Notes: generated from the letters alone by a model not told the origin. DNA of 64,000 nt from Bittarella massiliensis (ex Durand et al. 2017) (GCF_017566145.1 NZ_JABFCL010000005.1:62001-126000); one strand, 5' to 3'. Counted from the first letter of the stretch, positions 24,008 to 34,586 are shown. Numbers and translations: made by a program.

Positions 24008-24792
24008 AGCCAGATAACCCTCCCCACAATGACCGCCACAAGGGCGAGATCGATGAGAATGATGACCGCCTTTTCGGCAGCCGGGGTCTTGCGCAGTTCC
24101 CGCAAGAAGGTGTGTTTCACCGGGGCGGAGAAGGCGCGGGCGTCCATGGCGATGGACTTCTCCTCGGTGTTGGAGATGGCCCCCAGCACCAGCGGCCCAA
24201 TGATGGGGATGAAGGCCTTCATCCGGCTGATGAGGCCGCCCTCGGTCTCAATGCCGCGGGCCTTCTGGGAGTCCATGATGACCTTGGAGCTCTCCCCCAA
24301 GTCGGTGATGGCCTGCATGGAGGCCAGGCAGATGTAAGAGGTCTCGTGAGAGACGCCGACGCGCTCGAGGGAGTACATCAAATCGCGCATGGGGGTGATG
24401 TTGTAAAAGAGGATGACCGCCGCACAGAAGGCGACCACCGTGCCCGCCACCCGCAGGCCGTAGAAGATGCTCTCCACGCTCACGTGGATATTGCCCCAGG
24501 AAAAGAGGATGGTGGAGCCCTCGGTGAACATGGCGCGCATCAAAAAGAGGATGGCCCCCACCAGCAAAAAAACCTTGTAAAACATCTTGAAGAAGGGGCC
24601 AAACTTCCCGGCGCTGGCCGCCAGGATCAGGTAGCCCGCCATCATGGCGTAGCCGATCCACCAGTAGGGGAGGATAAAGCCCACGGCCGCCATCACGGCG
24701 CAGAAGTTGAGTTTGTTGAGGGGATTGACATCCATCAGCCAGTTTTTATAGAGCTGGGGATTTTTAAAGGAATAGGCAAAATCCAGATCCAA
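24004..24792 (-). CDS. ecfT: ECF transporter transmembrane component (EcfT)
   Basis: 262 residues, TTG start 24792 about nine bases after GGAG. Five or six membrane segments and the cytosolic coupling region with the two Ala-Arg-Gly-like motifs: SQKARGIE and MDARAF. EcfT couples the two ATPases to the substrate-binding S subunit. It lies 113 bases after the S gene, separated by a strong hairpin that might lower T/A/A' expression relative to S. Confidence 0.9.
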   Translation of the reverse strand: MDLDFAYSFKNPQLYKNWLMDVNPLNKLNFCAVMAAVGFILPYWWIGYAMMAGYLILAASAGKFGPFFKMFYKVFLLVGAILFLMRAMFTEGSTILFSWGNIHVSVESIFYGLRVAGTVVAFCAAVILFYNITPMRDLMYSLERVGVSHETSYICLASMQAITDLGESSKVIMDSQKARGIETEGGLISRMKAFIPIIGPLVLGAISNTEEKSIAMDARAFSAPVKHTFLRELRKTPAAEKAVIILIDLALVAVIVGRVIWL

Positions 24793-24839
24793 ACCGATCC
24801 ACTCCTTTGTGTTGAAAATGGGGGTGTCTTGGGAAAAGG

Positions 24840-24875
24840 GACAGGCCGCTGCTCACCCAGCGGCCTGTCTTTTTT
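24840..24875. terminator. Hairpin between ecfS and ecfT
   Basis: Perfect 11-base stem GACAGGCCGCT / AGCGGCCTGTC. With six T on the plus strand it is a full terminator for that strand; on the minus (coding) strand the tail is only CCTTTTCCC, so it would be at most a partial attenuator or an RNA-stability element. Confidence 0.5.
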
Positions 24876-24905
24876 GCAGTCGAGGTTGGGGAGGGAGAGG
24901 GGACT

Positions 24906-25523
24906 CTAGAGGGTCTCTTCCTCTTCGTCGTCGTCCTCCCCGGCTCCGCTGGCACCGATGTAGACGTGGCCGAGCGGCAGCTTGGTGAGGAAGCGGTTGG
25001 GCATGCTCTTGAGGATGATGAAGACGATGATCACCGTGGGGATCTTGTCGAGCAAGTCGGCAAAGGCCTCAGAGGCAAAGCAGGCGGGAGCGACCGACCA
25101 GCCGGCCGCGACCAGGGCACCGGTAATGAGGCCGGTGGCGTTGGCGCCGTAGCCGCCCAGGAAGATGATGGTGATGCAGGGGCCGATGACGCCGCCGATA
25201 AAGCCGAAGACCAGGGCAGACAGCAGGGTTTTCCACAGGCTCTTAAAGATGCCGAGCTTGGAGAACCAACCGGCCACAAAGCCGAAGGCCACGTTGAGCA
25301 CCGCGTAGTAGAGGGTGGTCGGCGAGGTGATGGCGTTGAGCAGGTTGGTGATGAGACCGACCAGGGCGCCGGGGACGCCGCCGCAGAGCGCGCCCACCAC
25401 AATGGTGCCAATGGCGTCCAGATAGAGCGGCAGTTTGAGCAGAATGGCGATCTGCCCACCCACGAAGTTGACTGCAATGCCGATGGGAATTAAGAAGATG
25501 ACCAGTTTGTTCATTTTTTTCAT
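24906..25523 (-). CDS. ECF transporter substrate-binding (S) component
   Basis: 205 residues from ATG 25523, nine bases after TGAGGAGG. Six membrane segments; the family-type sequence LPLYLDAIGTIVVGALCGGV is followed by PGALVGLITNLLNAITSPTT. The C-terminus is a strongly acidic tail (GEDDDEEEETL). As the first gene of a dedicated S-T-A-A' operon it defines the cargo, a vitamin or vitamin precursor, which I cannot identify. The leader carries a promoter and a stable nested hairpin and could be a regulatory RNA. Confidence 0.85.
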   Translation of the reverse strand: MKKMNKLVIFLIPIGIAVNFVGGQIAILLKLPLYLDAIGTIVVGALCGGVPGALVGLITNLLNAITSPTTLYYAVLNVAFGFVAGWFSKLGIFKSLWKTLLSALVFGFIGGVIGPCITIIFLGGYGANATGLITGALVAAGWSVAPACFASEAFADLLDKIPTVIIVFIILKSMPNRFLTKLPLGHVYIGASGAGEDDDEEEETL

Positions 25524-25566
25524 GGATGCGTACCTCCTCAAAAGTTGTGATCCGTTCGGCCTGCCA

Positions 25567-25608
25567 AACAAGGCGGGAAACGACCTCGACAAGCGCTTCC
25601 CTCTTGTT
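25567..25608 (-). promoter_or_regulatory. Structured leader hairpin of the ECF operon
   Basis: Nested arms: outer AACAAG/CTTGTT and inner GGGAAGCG/CGTTTCCC (one mismatch) around an 11-base loop, in the leader between the promoter and the S-gene ribosome site. It does not match the TPP, FMN, THF, cobalamin, purine or preQ1 consensus as I know them. Confidence 0.45.
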
Positions 25609-25634
25609 AACAAACTGTAAATACCACTACCCAC

Positions 25635-25663
25635 AGTATAGTGGTGGTCAACAAAAAAATCAA
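25635..25663 (-). promoter_or_regulatory. Promoter of the ECF operon
   Basis: Minus strand -35 TTGATT (25663-25658), 17-base spacer, -10 TATACT (25640-25635). Confidence 0.7.
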
Positions 25664-25810
25664 TCATTTTCTTTTATTTTATCGAAATTACCAAAAAATC
25701 AAAAGCGGTTTTGACAAGGTGGAGGGTTCTTTTTTCGCGCTTTTCCCCGGTGCAGCCCGCCGGTGCGCACCGGGAGGGGGGGGCAGGGGAAAGGCGGGGA
25801 CGGCGCGGCC

Positions 25811-25839
25811 TTGACAATCGGCCCCAAATGGGGTACACT
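25811..25839 (+). promoter_or_regulatory. Promoter of the CoaX-like / S-component operon
   Basis: -35 TTGACA (25811-25816), 17-base spacer, -10 TACACT (25834-25839); near consensus. Confidence 0.8.
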
Positions 25840-25896
25840 GACACCGGGAAATCCGCTGGTTTTCCGATTGATTGTCACAAGGGGGAGGACCTTGCT

Positions 25897-26691
25897 ATGC
25901 TGCTTGCGCTCAATGTGGGCAATACCGCCATCTCGGCCGGGGCGTTCGCGGGGGAGGAGCTGCGCTTTGTCGCGCAGACCGCCACCCGCAAGGGCGCAAC
26001 CGCCTTTGATCTGGCCCTGCACATCCGCCAGGCGCTGGCCCTGGCCGGCGGGGGGGAGAAGCCCTTTGCAGGGGCGATCCTCTCCTGCGTGGTGCCCTCG
26101 CTGCGCCAGGCGGCGGCCGAGGCGGCCGCCCTGCTGGTGAAACCGGGGGGGCGCAGGTTGGTGTTGGGACCCGGCGTCAAGACGGGCCTTGACATCCGCA
26201 CCCAGAACCCGGCGGCCACCGGCAGCGACCTGGTGGCCCTGGCGGTGGGGGCGCTGACCCTGGCAGGGGGGCCCTGTGCGGCCTTCTCCCTGGGGACGGC
26301 CACCGCCGCCGTGGCCCTGGGGGAGGGCGGCACCCTGCGGGGCACCGCTGTGATGCCCGGCCTGGCCCTCTCGCTGGAGGCCCTGCGGGAGAGGGCGGCC
26401 TGCCTGCCGGAGATCGCCCTGGAGGGGGGCTTTGCGCCCCCCCTGGGAAGCGACACGGTGGGGGCCATGCGGGGCGGCCTGCTCCACGGCCACGCCGCCA
26501 TGCTCGACGGGATGGCCGGCCGGCTGCAGGAGGCGCTGGGGGGAGATTGCCCCCTCTACCTCTGCGGGCGGTGGGCAGCCCTGGTGCAGCCCTACTGCCG
26601 GGCGCCCTTCCTCTTAAAAGAGCACCTGCTGCTGCGGGGCCTTGCGGCCATCTATCGGAAAAATACAGCGGAGCGCCGGGGCGGCGAATAA
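25897..26691 (+). CDS. Type III pantothenate kinase-like protein with altered active-site motifs
   Basis: 264 residues from ATG 25897 behind GGGGGAGG. The fold and length match CoaX (BAF/acetate-kinase superfamily), but catalytic landmarks differ. DVGNT is NVGNT (N6); GADR is GSDL (D111 kept, Arg lost at L112); DxGTATTxD is SLGTATAAVA (first Asp is S131, last Asp is A140). GTAVMPGLALSLEAL still matches the family's GGxIxPG region. True CoaX phosphorylates pantothenate, the first step to CoA. This one may be a weak kinase, a kinase for a related substrate, or a regulator. It is followed 74 bases later by a PanT-like S component, so it is probably linked to pantothenate. Confidence 0.75.
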   Translation: MLLALNVGNTAISAGAFAGEELRFVAQTATRKGATAFDLALHIRQALALAGGGEKPFAGAILSCVVPSLRQAAAEAAALLVKPGGRRLVLGPGVKTGLDIRTQNPAATGSDLVALAVGALTLAGGPCAAFSLGTATAAVALGEGGTLRGTAVMPGLALSLEALRERAACLPEIALEGGFAPPLGSDTVGAMRGGLLHGHAAMLDGMAGRLQEALGGDCPLYLCGRWAALVQPYCRAPFLLKEHLLLRGLAAIYRKNTAERRGGE

Positions 26692-26765
26692 CCCCGGCCC
26701 TCTTTTCCCAGAATATGCGCTGTATCCCGCCCTTCATGCGGGAACGGCAGCAGGAGGAATGCGCT

Positions 26766-27407
26766 GTGTCAAAAACGAGACAAAAAACAACCGTCCTGGT
26801 ACAGATGGCGCTGCTGGCCGCACTGATTGCGGTGTTGTCGGCGGTGCCCTGGCTGGGCTACATCAACCTGGGGTTCATCAACGCCACCACCGTCCACATC
26901 CCGGTGATCGTCGGGGGGATTCTGCTGGGCCCCAAGGCCGGCGGGGTGCTGGGGGGATTTTTCGGGCTCACCAGCCTGCTGAAAAATACCTTTCAGCCCA
27001 ACTTGAGCAGCTTTGTCTTCTCCCCCTTCTACGGGGTGGGGGAGACCCGCGGCAACCTGTGGAGCCTGGTGATCTGCCTGGTCCCCCGCATCCTCATCGG
27101 GGTGGTGGCGGGGCTGTGCTACCGGGCCATCGCCCGGGGCGGCCGGCGAAAGACGGCGGCCATGGCCCTGGCGGCGGTGGCGGGCTCCCTCTGCAACACC
27201 CTGCTGGTGATGGGGGGGATCTACCTCTTTTTCGGCCCGGCCTACGCGGCGGCCCAGGGGGTGGCTTACAGCGCCCTCTTCGGGTGGATCGCCGCCCTGG
27301 TGGGGACCGTGGGGGTGCCGGAAGCCCTGGTGGCGGCCATTCTCTCCACCGCGGTCTGTAGGCCCCTGCTGGCGTTGCGGGGGCGGGGCAGTCCCCAGGC
27401 CGGTTGA
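26766..27407 (+). CDS. ECF transporter S component (PanT-like, putative pantothenate)
   Basis: 213 residues from a GTG start (26766), eight bases after AGGAGG. Six membrane segments with the characteristic N-terminal region VPWLGYINLGFINATTVHIP and VIVGGILLGPKAGGVLGG. This pattern is what I associate with PanT-type S components. No T or A genes accompany it, so it presumably borrows a shared EcfTAA' module, possibly the one encoded 2 kb upstream on the other strand. The preceding CoaX-like gene supports pantothenate as cargo, but that is inference. Confidence 0.8.
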   Translation: MSKTRQKTTVLVQMALLAALIAVLSAVPWLGYINLGFINATTVHIPVIVGGILLGPKAGGVLGGFFGLTSLLKNTFQPNLSSFVFSPFYGVGETRGNLWSLVICLVPRILIGVVAGLCYRAIARGGRRKTAAMALAAVAGSLCNTLLVMGGIYLFFGPAYAAAQGVAYSALFGWIAALVGTVGVPEALVAAILSTAVCRPLLALRGRGSPQAG

Positions 27408-27430
27408 GAAAAGAGAACAATTTAGACAAA

Positions 27431-27465
27431 GGCCCCCGGCACAGTCGCTGTGCCGGGGGCCTTTT
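27431..27465 (+). terminator. Intrinsic terminator of the CoaX-like operon
   Basis: 14-base perfect stem GGCCCCCGGCACAG / CTGTGCCGGGGGCC, loop TCG, then TTTT. Confidence 0.9.
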
Positions 27466-27549
27466 GCGGGAAGGGGGACGCCGCTGCCGCGCCGATACCC
27501 GGGTGTGCGGTTGCCCGGCGCGCCGCGCACACAGGTGACCTAGCTGTCC

Positions 27550-27575
27550 GGGGGCGGGATGCCGCCCCCCTTTTT
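27550..27575 (+). terminator. Second terminator-like hairpin
   Basis: GGGGGCGG / CCGCCCCC with loop GATG, then TTTTT. No gene ends here. Confidence 0.6.
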
Positions 27576-27612
27576 CCGCATTTCAATGATATAGAAAAAA
27601 GCATAAGACCTA

Positions 27613-27650
27613 CCCCTGTTTGAACCGGACCAAAGGCAGGGGCCTTTTTT
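27613..27650 (+). terminator. Third terminator-like hairpin
   Basis: CCCCTG-TTTG / CAAA-GG-CAGGGG, then CC and TTTTTT. With the two hairpins before it, three terminators occupy 220 bases. Confidence 0.55.
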
Positions 27651-27696
27651 GTCCACGGGCGGGGCGGGGGAACCTTTTTCCAGGTGAAAAAAGATA

Positions 27697-27736
27697 TTGA
27701 CAACTGTGCTGATTGTATATATACTGTATATACAAT
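27697..27736 (+). promoter_or_regulatory. Promoter with YtrA-type palindromic operator
   Basis: -35 TTGACA (27697-27702), 17-base spacer, -10 TATACT (27720-27725). A perfect inverted repeat ATTGTATAT-N7-ATATACAAT (27712-27736) covers the -10, the expected place for autorepression by the GntR/YtrA protein encoded next. Confidence 0.8.
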
Positions 27737-27767
27737 ATATCGATATATTCTGTGTTTGAGGTGACCC

Positions 27768-28142
27768 ATGGACATCATCATCCAAAATTCCAGCGACAAA
27801 CCCATCTACCAGCAGATTGTCGACCAGATCAAGGACAGGGTTTTGACCGGGGTCTTACAGCCGGGGGAGGCGCTGCCCTCCATGCGGCTGCTGGCCCGGG
27901 AGCTGAAGATCAGCGTGATCACCACCAAGCGCGCCTACGAGGAGCTGGAGCGGGAGGGATTCCTCACCACCCAACCCGGGCGGGGCAGCTTTGTGGCCGA
28001 AAAAAACCTGGAATTCGCCCGGGAGGAGCGGATGCGCGCCCTGGAGGAGAGCTTGGCCAAAGCCGTCGAGCTGGCCCGGGGCTGCGGCGTGTCGGAGCGG
28101 GAGTTGGTACAGCTGGTGACATTGCTTTACAGCGGAGAGTGA
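27768..28142 (+). CDS. GntR-family regulator, YtrA subfamily
   Basis: 124 residues. Winged-helix N-terminus (PIYQQIVDQIKDRVLTGVLQ; PSMRLLARELKISVITTKRA; PGRGSFVAEKN) with the short ~45-residue helical C-terminal dimerisation tail typical of YtrA regulators, which lack a ligand-binding domain of FadR type. It heads an operon with an ABC ATPase and permease, as in classical ytr loci that respond to cell-wall antibiotics or other envelope stress. A perfect palindrome at the -10 implies autorepression. Confidence 0.92.
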   Translation: MDIIIQNSSDKPIYQQIVDQIKDRVLTGVLQPGEALPSMRLLARELKISVITTKRAYEELEREGFLTTQPGRGSFVAEKNLEFAREERMRALEESLAKAVELARGCGVSERELVQLVTLLYSGE

Positions 28143-28149
28143 GAGTGCG

Positions 28150-29013
28150 ATGACGCAAAATTGTTTGGAACTGCGCGGGGTTGGCAAGAGCTACGGCTCC
28201 TTTGCCCTGCGGGACATAAATTTGAGTGTGCCCAAGGGCTGTATCATGGGCCTGGTGGGGCAAAACGGCGCGGGCAAAACCACCCTGCTCAAGTTGATTT
28301 TAAACCTGATCGCCCGGGACAGCGGCGAGATCTCGGTGCTGGGGATGGACAACCAAAAAGAGGAGATGGCCATCAAGCGGCAGCTGGGGGTGGTGATGGA
28401 CGAGAGCGCCTTTCACGACTTTTTGACCCCGCAAAGGGTCTCCAAGATCATGGCGGGCATCTACCCCAACTGGGACGAGGGGCAGTTTGCCGGCTACCTG
28501 CAGCGCTTCGGCCTGCGGCCGGGAGAGTCCATCAAGAACTTTTCCCGGGGAATGAAGGCAAAGCTCTCCATCGCCGCGGCCTTGAGCCACGCGCCCCAGC
28601 TGCTGCTGCTCGACGAGCCCACCAGCGGCCTGGACCCGGTGGTGCGCGACGAGATACTGGACATCTTTGCCGAGTTCATCGGCGACGGGGAGCGCTCGAT
28701 CCTCATCTCCTCCCACATCACCAGCGATCTGGAGCGGGTGGCCGACTACATCGCCCTGCTGGACGAGGGCCAACTGATTTTTTGTGAGGAGAAGGACGCC
28801 CTTCTCTACGGTTACAGCGTGCTCAAGGGCACCCGGGAACAGCTGGAGCGGCTGGAGCGCAGTGAACTCATCGGCCTGCGGGAGACCAGTTTTGGCTTTG
28901 ACGCGCTGGTGGAGCGCAGCGAGGAAAACCGCCGCCGCTTTGAGGGGCTGGTCTTTGACCGCTGTTCTCTGGAGGAAATGGTACTCTATTTTATAAGGGG
29001 GAAGAAGAGATGA
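28150..29013 (+). CDS. ABC transporter ATP-binding protein (YtrB-like)
   Basis: 287 residues. Walker A GQNGAGKTTLL, Q-loop position VVMDESAFHDFL, signature NFSRGMKAKLSIAAA, Walker B LLLLDEPTSGLD, switch His in ISSHITSDLERV. The ~70-residue C-terminal part (after IALLDEGQLIF) is the accessory region common in this group. Starts 7 bases after the regulator stop and overlaps the permease start by 4 bases (ATGA), so one operon. Confidence 0.93.
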   Translation: MTQNCLELRGVGKSYGSFALRDINLSVPKGCIMGLVGQNGAGKTTLLKLILNLIARDSGEISVLGMDNQKEEMAIKRQLGVVMDESAFHDFLTPQRVSKIMAGIYPNWDEGQFAGYLQRFGLRPGESIKNFSRGMKAKLSIAAALSHAPQLLLLDEPTSGLDPVVRDEILDIFAEFIGDGERSILISSHITSDLERVADYIALLDEGQLIFCEEKDALLYGYSVLKGTREQLERLERSELIGLRETSFGFDALVERSEENRRRFEGLVFDRCSLEEMVLYFIRGKKR

Positions 29014-29639
29014 GGGGACTGTTGCTCAAGGATTTCTGCATCTTCGGCAAATCGGCCAAGTTTTACATCCTCTACCTGATCGGGATGGCGGCGCTGGGGT
29101 TGGGGATGAGCAGCTCTGCCTTCATCATCGGGATCATGGTGATGATGCTCTCCATCCTCTGTATCACCACCTTCTCCTACGACGACCTGGCCCGCTGGCC
29201 GGCCTATGTCGCCGCGCTGCCGGTGAGCCGGAACAAGGTGGTGCTCTCCAAGTACGCGCTGGGGGTGGGAATGCCCCTGCTGGGGGGTGTGATCGCCTTC
29301 CTCATCACCGTCGGGTACTCCTTTATCCGCCCGGAAAACATGGTGGAGAACGCCATGGCGGCGGGGCTGACCGCCTGCGTCGGGGTGCTTTTCAATCTGC
29401 TTTTGCTGCCGCCCACCTTTAAGTGGGGGGCGGAGAAGAGCCGCATCATCCTCTATGCGGCCATGGCCGCCGTCTTTGCCGTCACCTTTCTGGCGGAAAA
29501 GTTTGCCGCCCTCAAACTGCCCGCCCTGCCGCAGCTGCCGGCGGGGCTCTGGGTGGGACTGCTCGCCGCCGCGATGGTAGGGCTGGCCCTGATCTCCTAT
29601 GGGGTCTCCTGCCGCATCTACGCCAAAAAAGAATTCTAG
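29010..29639 (+). CDS. ABC-2 type permease
   Basis: 209 residues with six hydrophobic segments (for example FYILYLIGMAALGLGM, IIGIMVMMLSILCITTFSY, GVGMPLLGGVIAFLITVGY). The N-terminus MRGLLLKDFCIF and the FSYDDLARWPAYVAALPVSR block match the small ABC2-type permeases linked to YtrA-regulated exporters. Works with the preceding ATPase; cargo unknown. Confidence 0.88.
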   Translation: MRGLLLKDFCIFGKSAKFYILYLIGMAALGLGMSSSAFIIGIMVMMLSILCITTFSYDDLARWPAYVAALPVSRNKVVLSKYALGVGMPLLGGVIAFLITVGYSFIRPENMVENAMAAGLTACVGVLFNLLLLPPTFKWGAEKSRIILYAAMAAVFAVTFLAEKFAALKLPALPQLPAGLWVGLLAAAMVGLALISYGVSCRIYAKKEF

Positions 29640-29653
29640 AGAACCGGGTGAAA

Positions 29654-29696
29654 GGGGCGCGCCCTCTTCCGCAAGGGAGGGGAGCCGCCCTTTTTT
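29654..29696 (+). terminator. Probable terminator of the YtrA-ABC operon
   Basis: Imperfect GC-rich hairpin (GGGCG.../...CGCCC with an inner CCTCTT/AAGGGAGG arm) followed by TTTTTT. Confidence 0.65.
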
Positions 29697-29791
29697 GTCG
29701 TCTAAAAAGGGGAAAAAACAAAAGGTCAGAAAAAGTCAAAAATATTTTTGTGGCGTTCATAATTTGTACACAGAAATCGGGTATATTGTGT

Positions 29792-29818
29792 TTAGCACTC
29801 AAGAAGATAGACTGCTAA
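29792..29818 (+). promoter_or_regulatory. CIRCE element of clpB (HrcA operator)
   Basis: TTAGCACTC-N9-GACTGCTAA; one mismatch (C for G) to the canonical right arm GAGTGCTAA. A -10-like TATATT lies just upstream at 29782-29787. Indicates HrcA heat-shock repression. Confidence 0.9.
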
Positions 29819-29848
29819 TAAGTTGAAAAGAATGGGAGGGTGGTTCCA

Positions 29849-32473
<2,625 letters not shown>

Positions 32474-32552
32474 TTTTTTGGCAGGCGGGGAGGGGCCCGG
32501 CAGCGGGTGCGAGAGCGCCGAGGCCGGGCCCCTTTGCCGCGGTAAAAATCAT

Positions 32553-32582
32553 TTGGAAAAAAGAGGGCGGCCGTGCTATACT
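32553..32582 (+). promoter_or_regulatory. Promoter of the flavodoxin-family gene
   Basis: -35 TTGGAA (32553-32558), 18-base spacer, -10 TATACT (32577-32582). The inverted GGGGCCCGGC/GCCGGGCCCC at about 32490-32535 just upstream is a probable clpB terminator. Confidence 0.55.
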
Positions 32583-32657
32583 GAAACACAGAGATGTGGG
32601 GACAGGCCACCCGCCGCCCGGACGGGGCCGCCCACCGCGAGAAGGGAGAGCAGCCTG

Positions 32658-33284
32658 ATGAAAGTTTTGCTGATCAACGGGAGTTCCAATAAGAGCGGGT
32701 GCACCTTTACCGCCCTGTCGGAGGTGGCCGCCGCCCTGGAGGGCGAGCAGGTGGAGACCGAGATTTTGCAGCTGGGGGCCGACCCGGTGCGCGACTGCAT
32801 CGGCTGCGGCGGCTGCCGGAAGATGGAGCGCCGCTGCGTCTTTGACAGCGACGTGGTCAACCGCCTCATCGAAAAGGCCGAGGGGGCCGACGGCTTTGTC
32901 TTTGGCACCCCGGTCTACTACGCCCACCCCAGCGGGCGGATCCTCTCGGTGCTGGACCGGGCCTTTTACGCCGGCAGCGCCGCCTTTGCCTACAAGCCGG
33001 GGGCGGCTGTGGCCTCGGCCCGCCGGGCGGGAACCACCGCCTCGCTGGACGCGCTCAACAAGTACTTCACCATCGCCAAGATGCCGGTGGTCTCCTCCCA
33101 GTACTGGAACATGGTGCACGGCAACACCCCGGAGGAGGTCCGCCAGGACTTAGAGGGACTGCAGATCATGCGCACCCTGGGCCGGAACATGGCCTGGCTG
33201 CTGCGCTGCATCGAGGCGGGGAAGGCCGCGGGCGTCAACCCGCCGGCCCCCGAAGCGCCGCTGCGCACCAACTTCATCCGCTAG
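32658..33284 (+). CDS. Flavodoxin-fold NAD(P)H oxidoreductase, iron-sulfur flavoprotein-like
   Basis: 208 residues from ATG 32658 behind GGGAG. FMN-binding start MKVLLINGSSNKSGCTF, then the cysteine motif CIGCGGCRKMERRC (C-x2-C-x2-C-x6-C), compatible with the compact [4Fe-4S] site of archaeal/clostridial iron-sulfur flavoproteins. TPVYYAHPSGR is the second FMN loop, and SSQYWNMVHG is typical of the family. It probably shuttles electrons to O2, peroxide or a small oxidant; the electron donor is unknown. Single gene between two terminators. Confidence 0.88.
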   Translation: MKVLLINGSSNKSGCTFTALSEVAAALEGEQVETEILQLGADPVRDCIGCGGCRKMERRCVFDSDVVNRLIEKAEGADGFVFGTPVYYAHPSGRILSVLDRAFYAGSAAFAYKPGAAVASARRAGTTASLDALNKYFTIAKMPVVSSQYWNMVHGNTPEEVRQDLEGLQIMRTLGRNMAWLLRCIEAGKAAGVNPPAPEAPLRTNFIR

Positions 33285-33300
33285 GTAAAAAGCCGCCAAA

Positions 33301-33333
33301 AAGGGCGCACCCGAGAGGGTGCGCCCTTTTTTT
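33301..33333. terminator. Intrinsic terminator between convergent genes
   Basis: 12-base stem AAGGGCGCACCC / GGGTGCGCCCTT, loop GAGA, then a T-run; A-run on the opposite side serves the MFS gene. Confidence 0.9.
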
Positions 33334-33347
33334 GTGCGCGGGGGTGC

Positions 33348-34586
33348 TTAAGTGTCGGCGAAGATGCGGCGGGAGAGGATGGAGAGCCCGGCGGAGAGGA
33401 GGGCCGCCGCCAGGAGGATGGCGCCGCCGCCGGCGGGAAACTGCTCGAAGAGGGCGCCGTAGACGGCCTGCCCCAGGGGCTGGGCGCACATGGAGAGGGC
33501 GATCATCAGGGCGATGACCTTGCCCACCAGCTGGGGCGGGGCCTCCAGCTGGACGGCGGCCATCATCTGCACGCTGAAGACGGTGGCCAGGGCCATGATG
33601 AAGAAGCTGAAGGCGGTGATGAGCCAGAAGCTGACGGCGGGGGAGAGGCCCAGCAGCAAGGGGAGGGCCAGCCCCCCGGCAAAGGCGCTGCAGAGGAGGA
33701 GCAGCTGGGGGGAGCGGCGCAGGGTGAGACGGCTGCCCGCCGCGGCGAGAAAGAGGCCGCCGCAGAGGCCGCCCAGGGCCCCGATGCCCTGAAAGAGCCC
33801 CAGCATCCGGTCGCTCATCCCCAGGGTGTCCACCACCACCACCGGCAGGCCCACCGTCATCACCGAGGTCATGACCAGGTTGATGGCGGCCACCAGCAGG
33901 ATGACCTTGGCCAGGAGGGGCTTTTCCCGGCGGATGTAGCGGGTGCTGTCGCGCAGGTCGGCGCGGACGATCTGCAAGGCCCCCGGCCCCTTTTCCCGGG
34001 GGGTGAAGGGGATGCGGATAAAGAGCTCCATCACCGCCGAGGCAAAGAAGCAGGCGGCGCTGATGGCGAGGATGGGGAAGATGCCGAAGGCGCCGAAGAG
34101 CATCCCCCCCACGATGGGGCCCAGCAGGCCCGAGAGGGAGGAAATCTGGTTGATGACCGCCCCGCCCCGCAGCACCTGCTCCCCCTCCACCAGGGCGGGG
34201 ATGCTGGCCTGCACGGCGGGCTGATAGGTGCCGCTGACGCCGTAGAGGAGCATCAGCGCCACCAGGATGAGGGGGACCAGGGGCAGCCGCCCCAGCCCCA
34301 GGTAGACCGAGAGGACCAGCAGGGCGGTGAAGAAGTCCAGCGCCACCATGATATTGCGCTTGTTGACCCGGTCGGCCAGCACCCCGCCCAGAAAGGAGAG
34401 GGCGATCATCGGCAGGAAGGAGCAGGCGCTCACCAGCCCGAAGAGGGCCGCCGAGCCGGTTTGGCGCAGCAGGTAGAGGGGGAGGGCGAAGCGGAGGATG
34501 GCGTTGCCGAAGAGGGAGATGATCTGGCCGATCGCCACCAGGGCGAAGTCGCGGTGAAAGAGTTTGGGGGGAGATGTTGTTTTCAT
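33348..34586 (-). CDS. MFS transporter (putative drug exporter)
   Basis: 412 residues with about twelve membrane segments; ATG 34586 eight bases after AAGGAGG. N-terminal FALVAIGQIISLFGNAIL and the loop GGVLADRVNKRNIMV (motif A) are typical of the enterobactin/macrolide-exporter-like MFS branch. It lies directly downstream of a TetR gene on the same strand, and both upstream regions carry the same 15-base motif, so the TetR protein most likely represses this exporter. Substrate unknown. Confidence 0.9.
   Translation of the reverse strand: MKTTSPPKLFHRDFALVAIGQIISLFGNAILRFALPLYLLRQTGSAALFGLVSACSFLPMIALSFLGGVLADRVNKRNIMVALDFFTALLVLSVYLGLGRLPLVPLILVALMLLYGVSGTYQPAVQASIPALVEGEQVLRGGAVINQISSLSGLLGPIVGGMLFGAFGIFPILAISAACFFASAVMELFIRIPFTPREKGPGALQIVRADLRDSTRYIRREKPLLAKVILLVAAINLVMTSVMTVGLPVVVVDTLGMSDRMLGLFQGIGALGGLCGGLFLAAAGSRLTLRRSPQLLLLCSAFAGGLALPLLLGLSPAVSFWLITAFSFFIMALATVFSVQMMAAVQLEAPPQLVGKVIALMIALSMCAQPLGQAVYGALFEQFPAGGGAILLAAALLSAGLSILSRRIFADT

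Noticed and set aside
27466..27549. tRNA-like GC-rich segment between hairpins
   Set aside because: No cloverleaf with a T-loop GTTCRA or acceptor pairing could be drawn.
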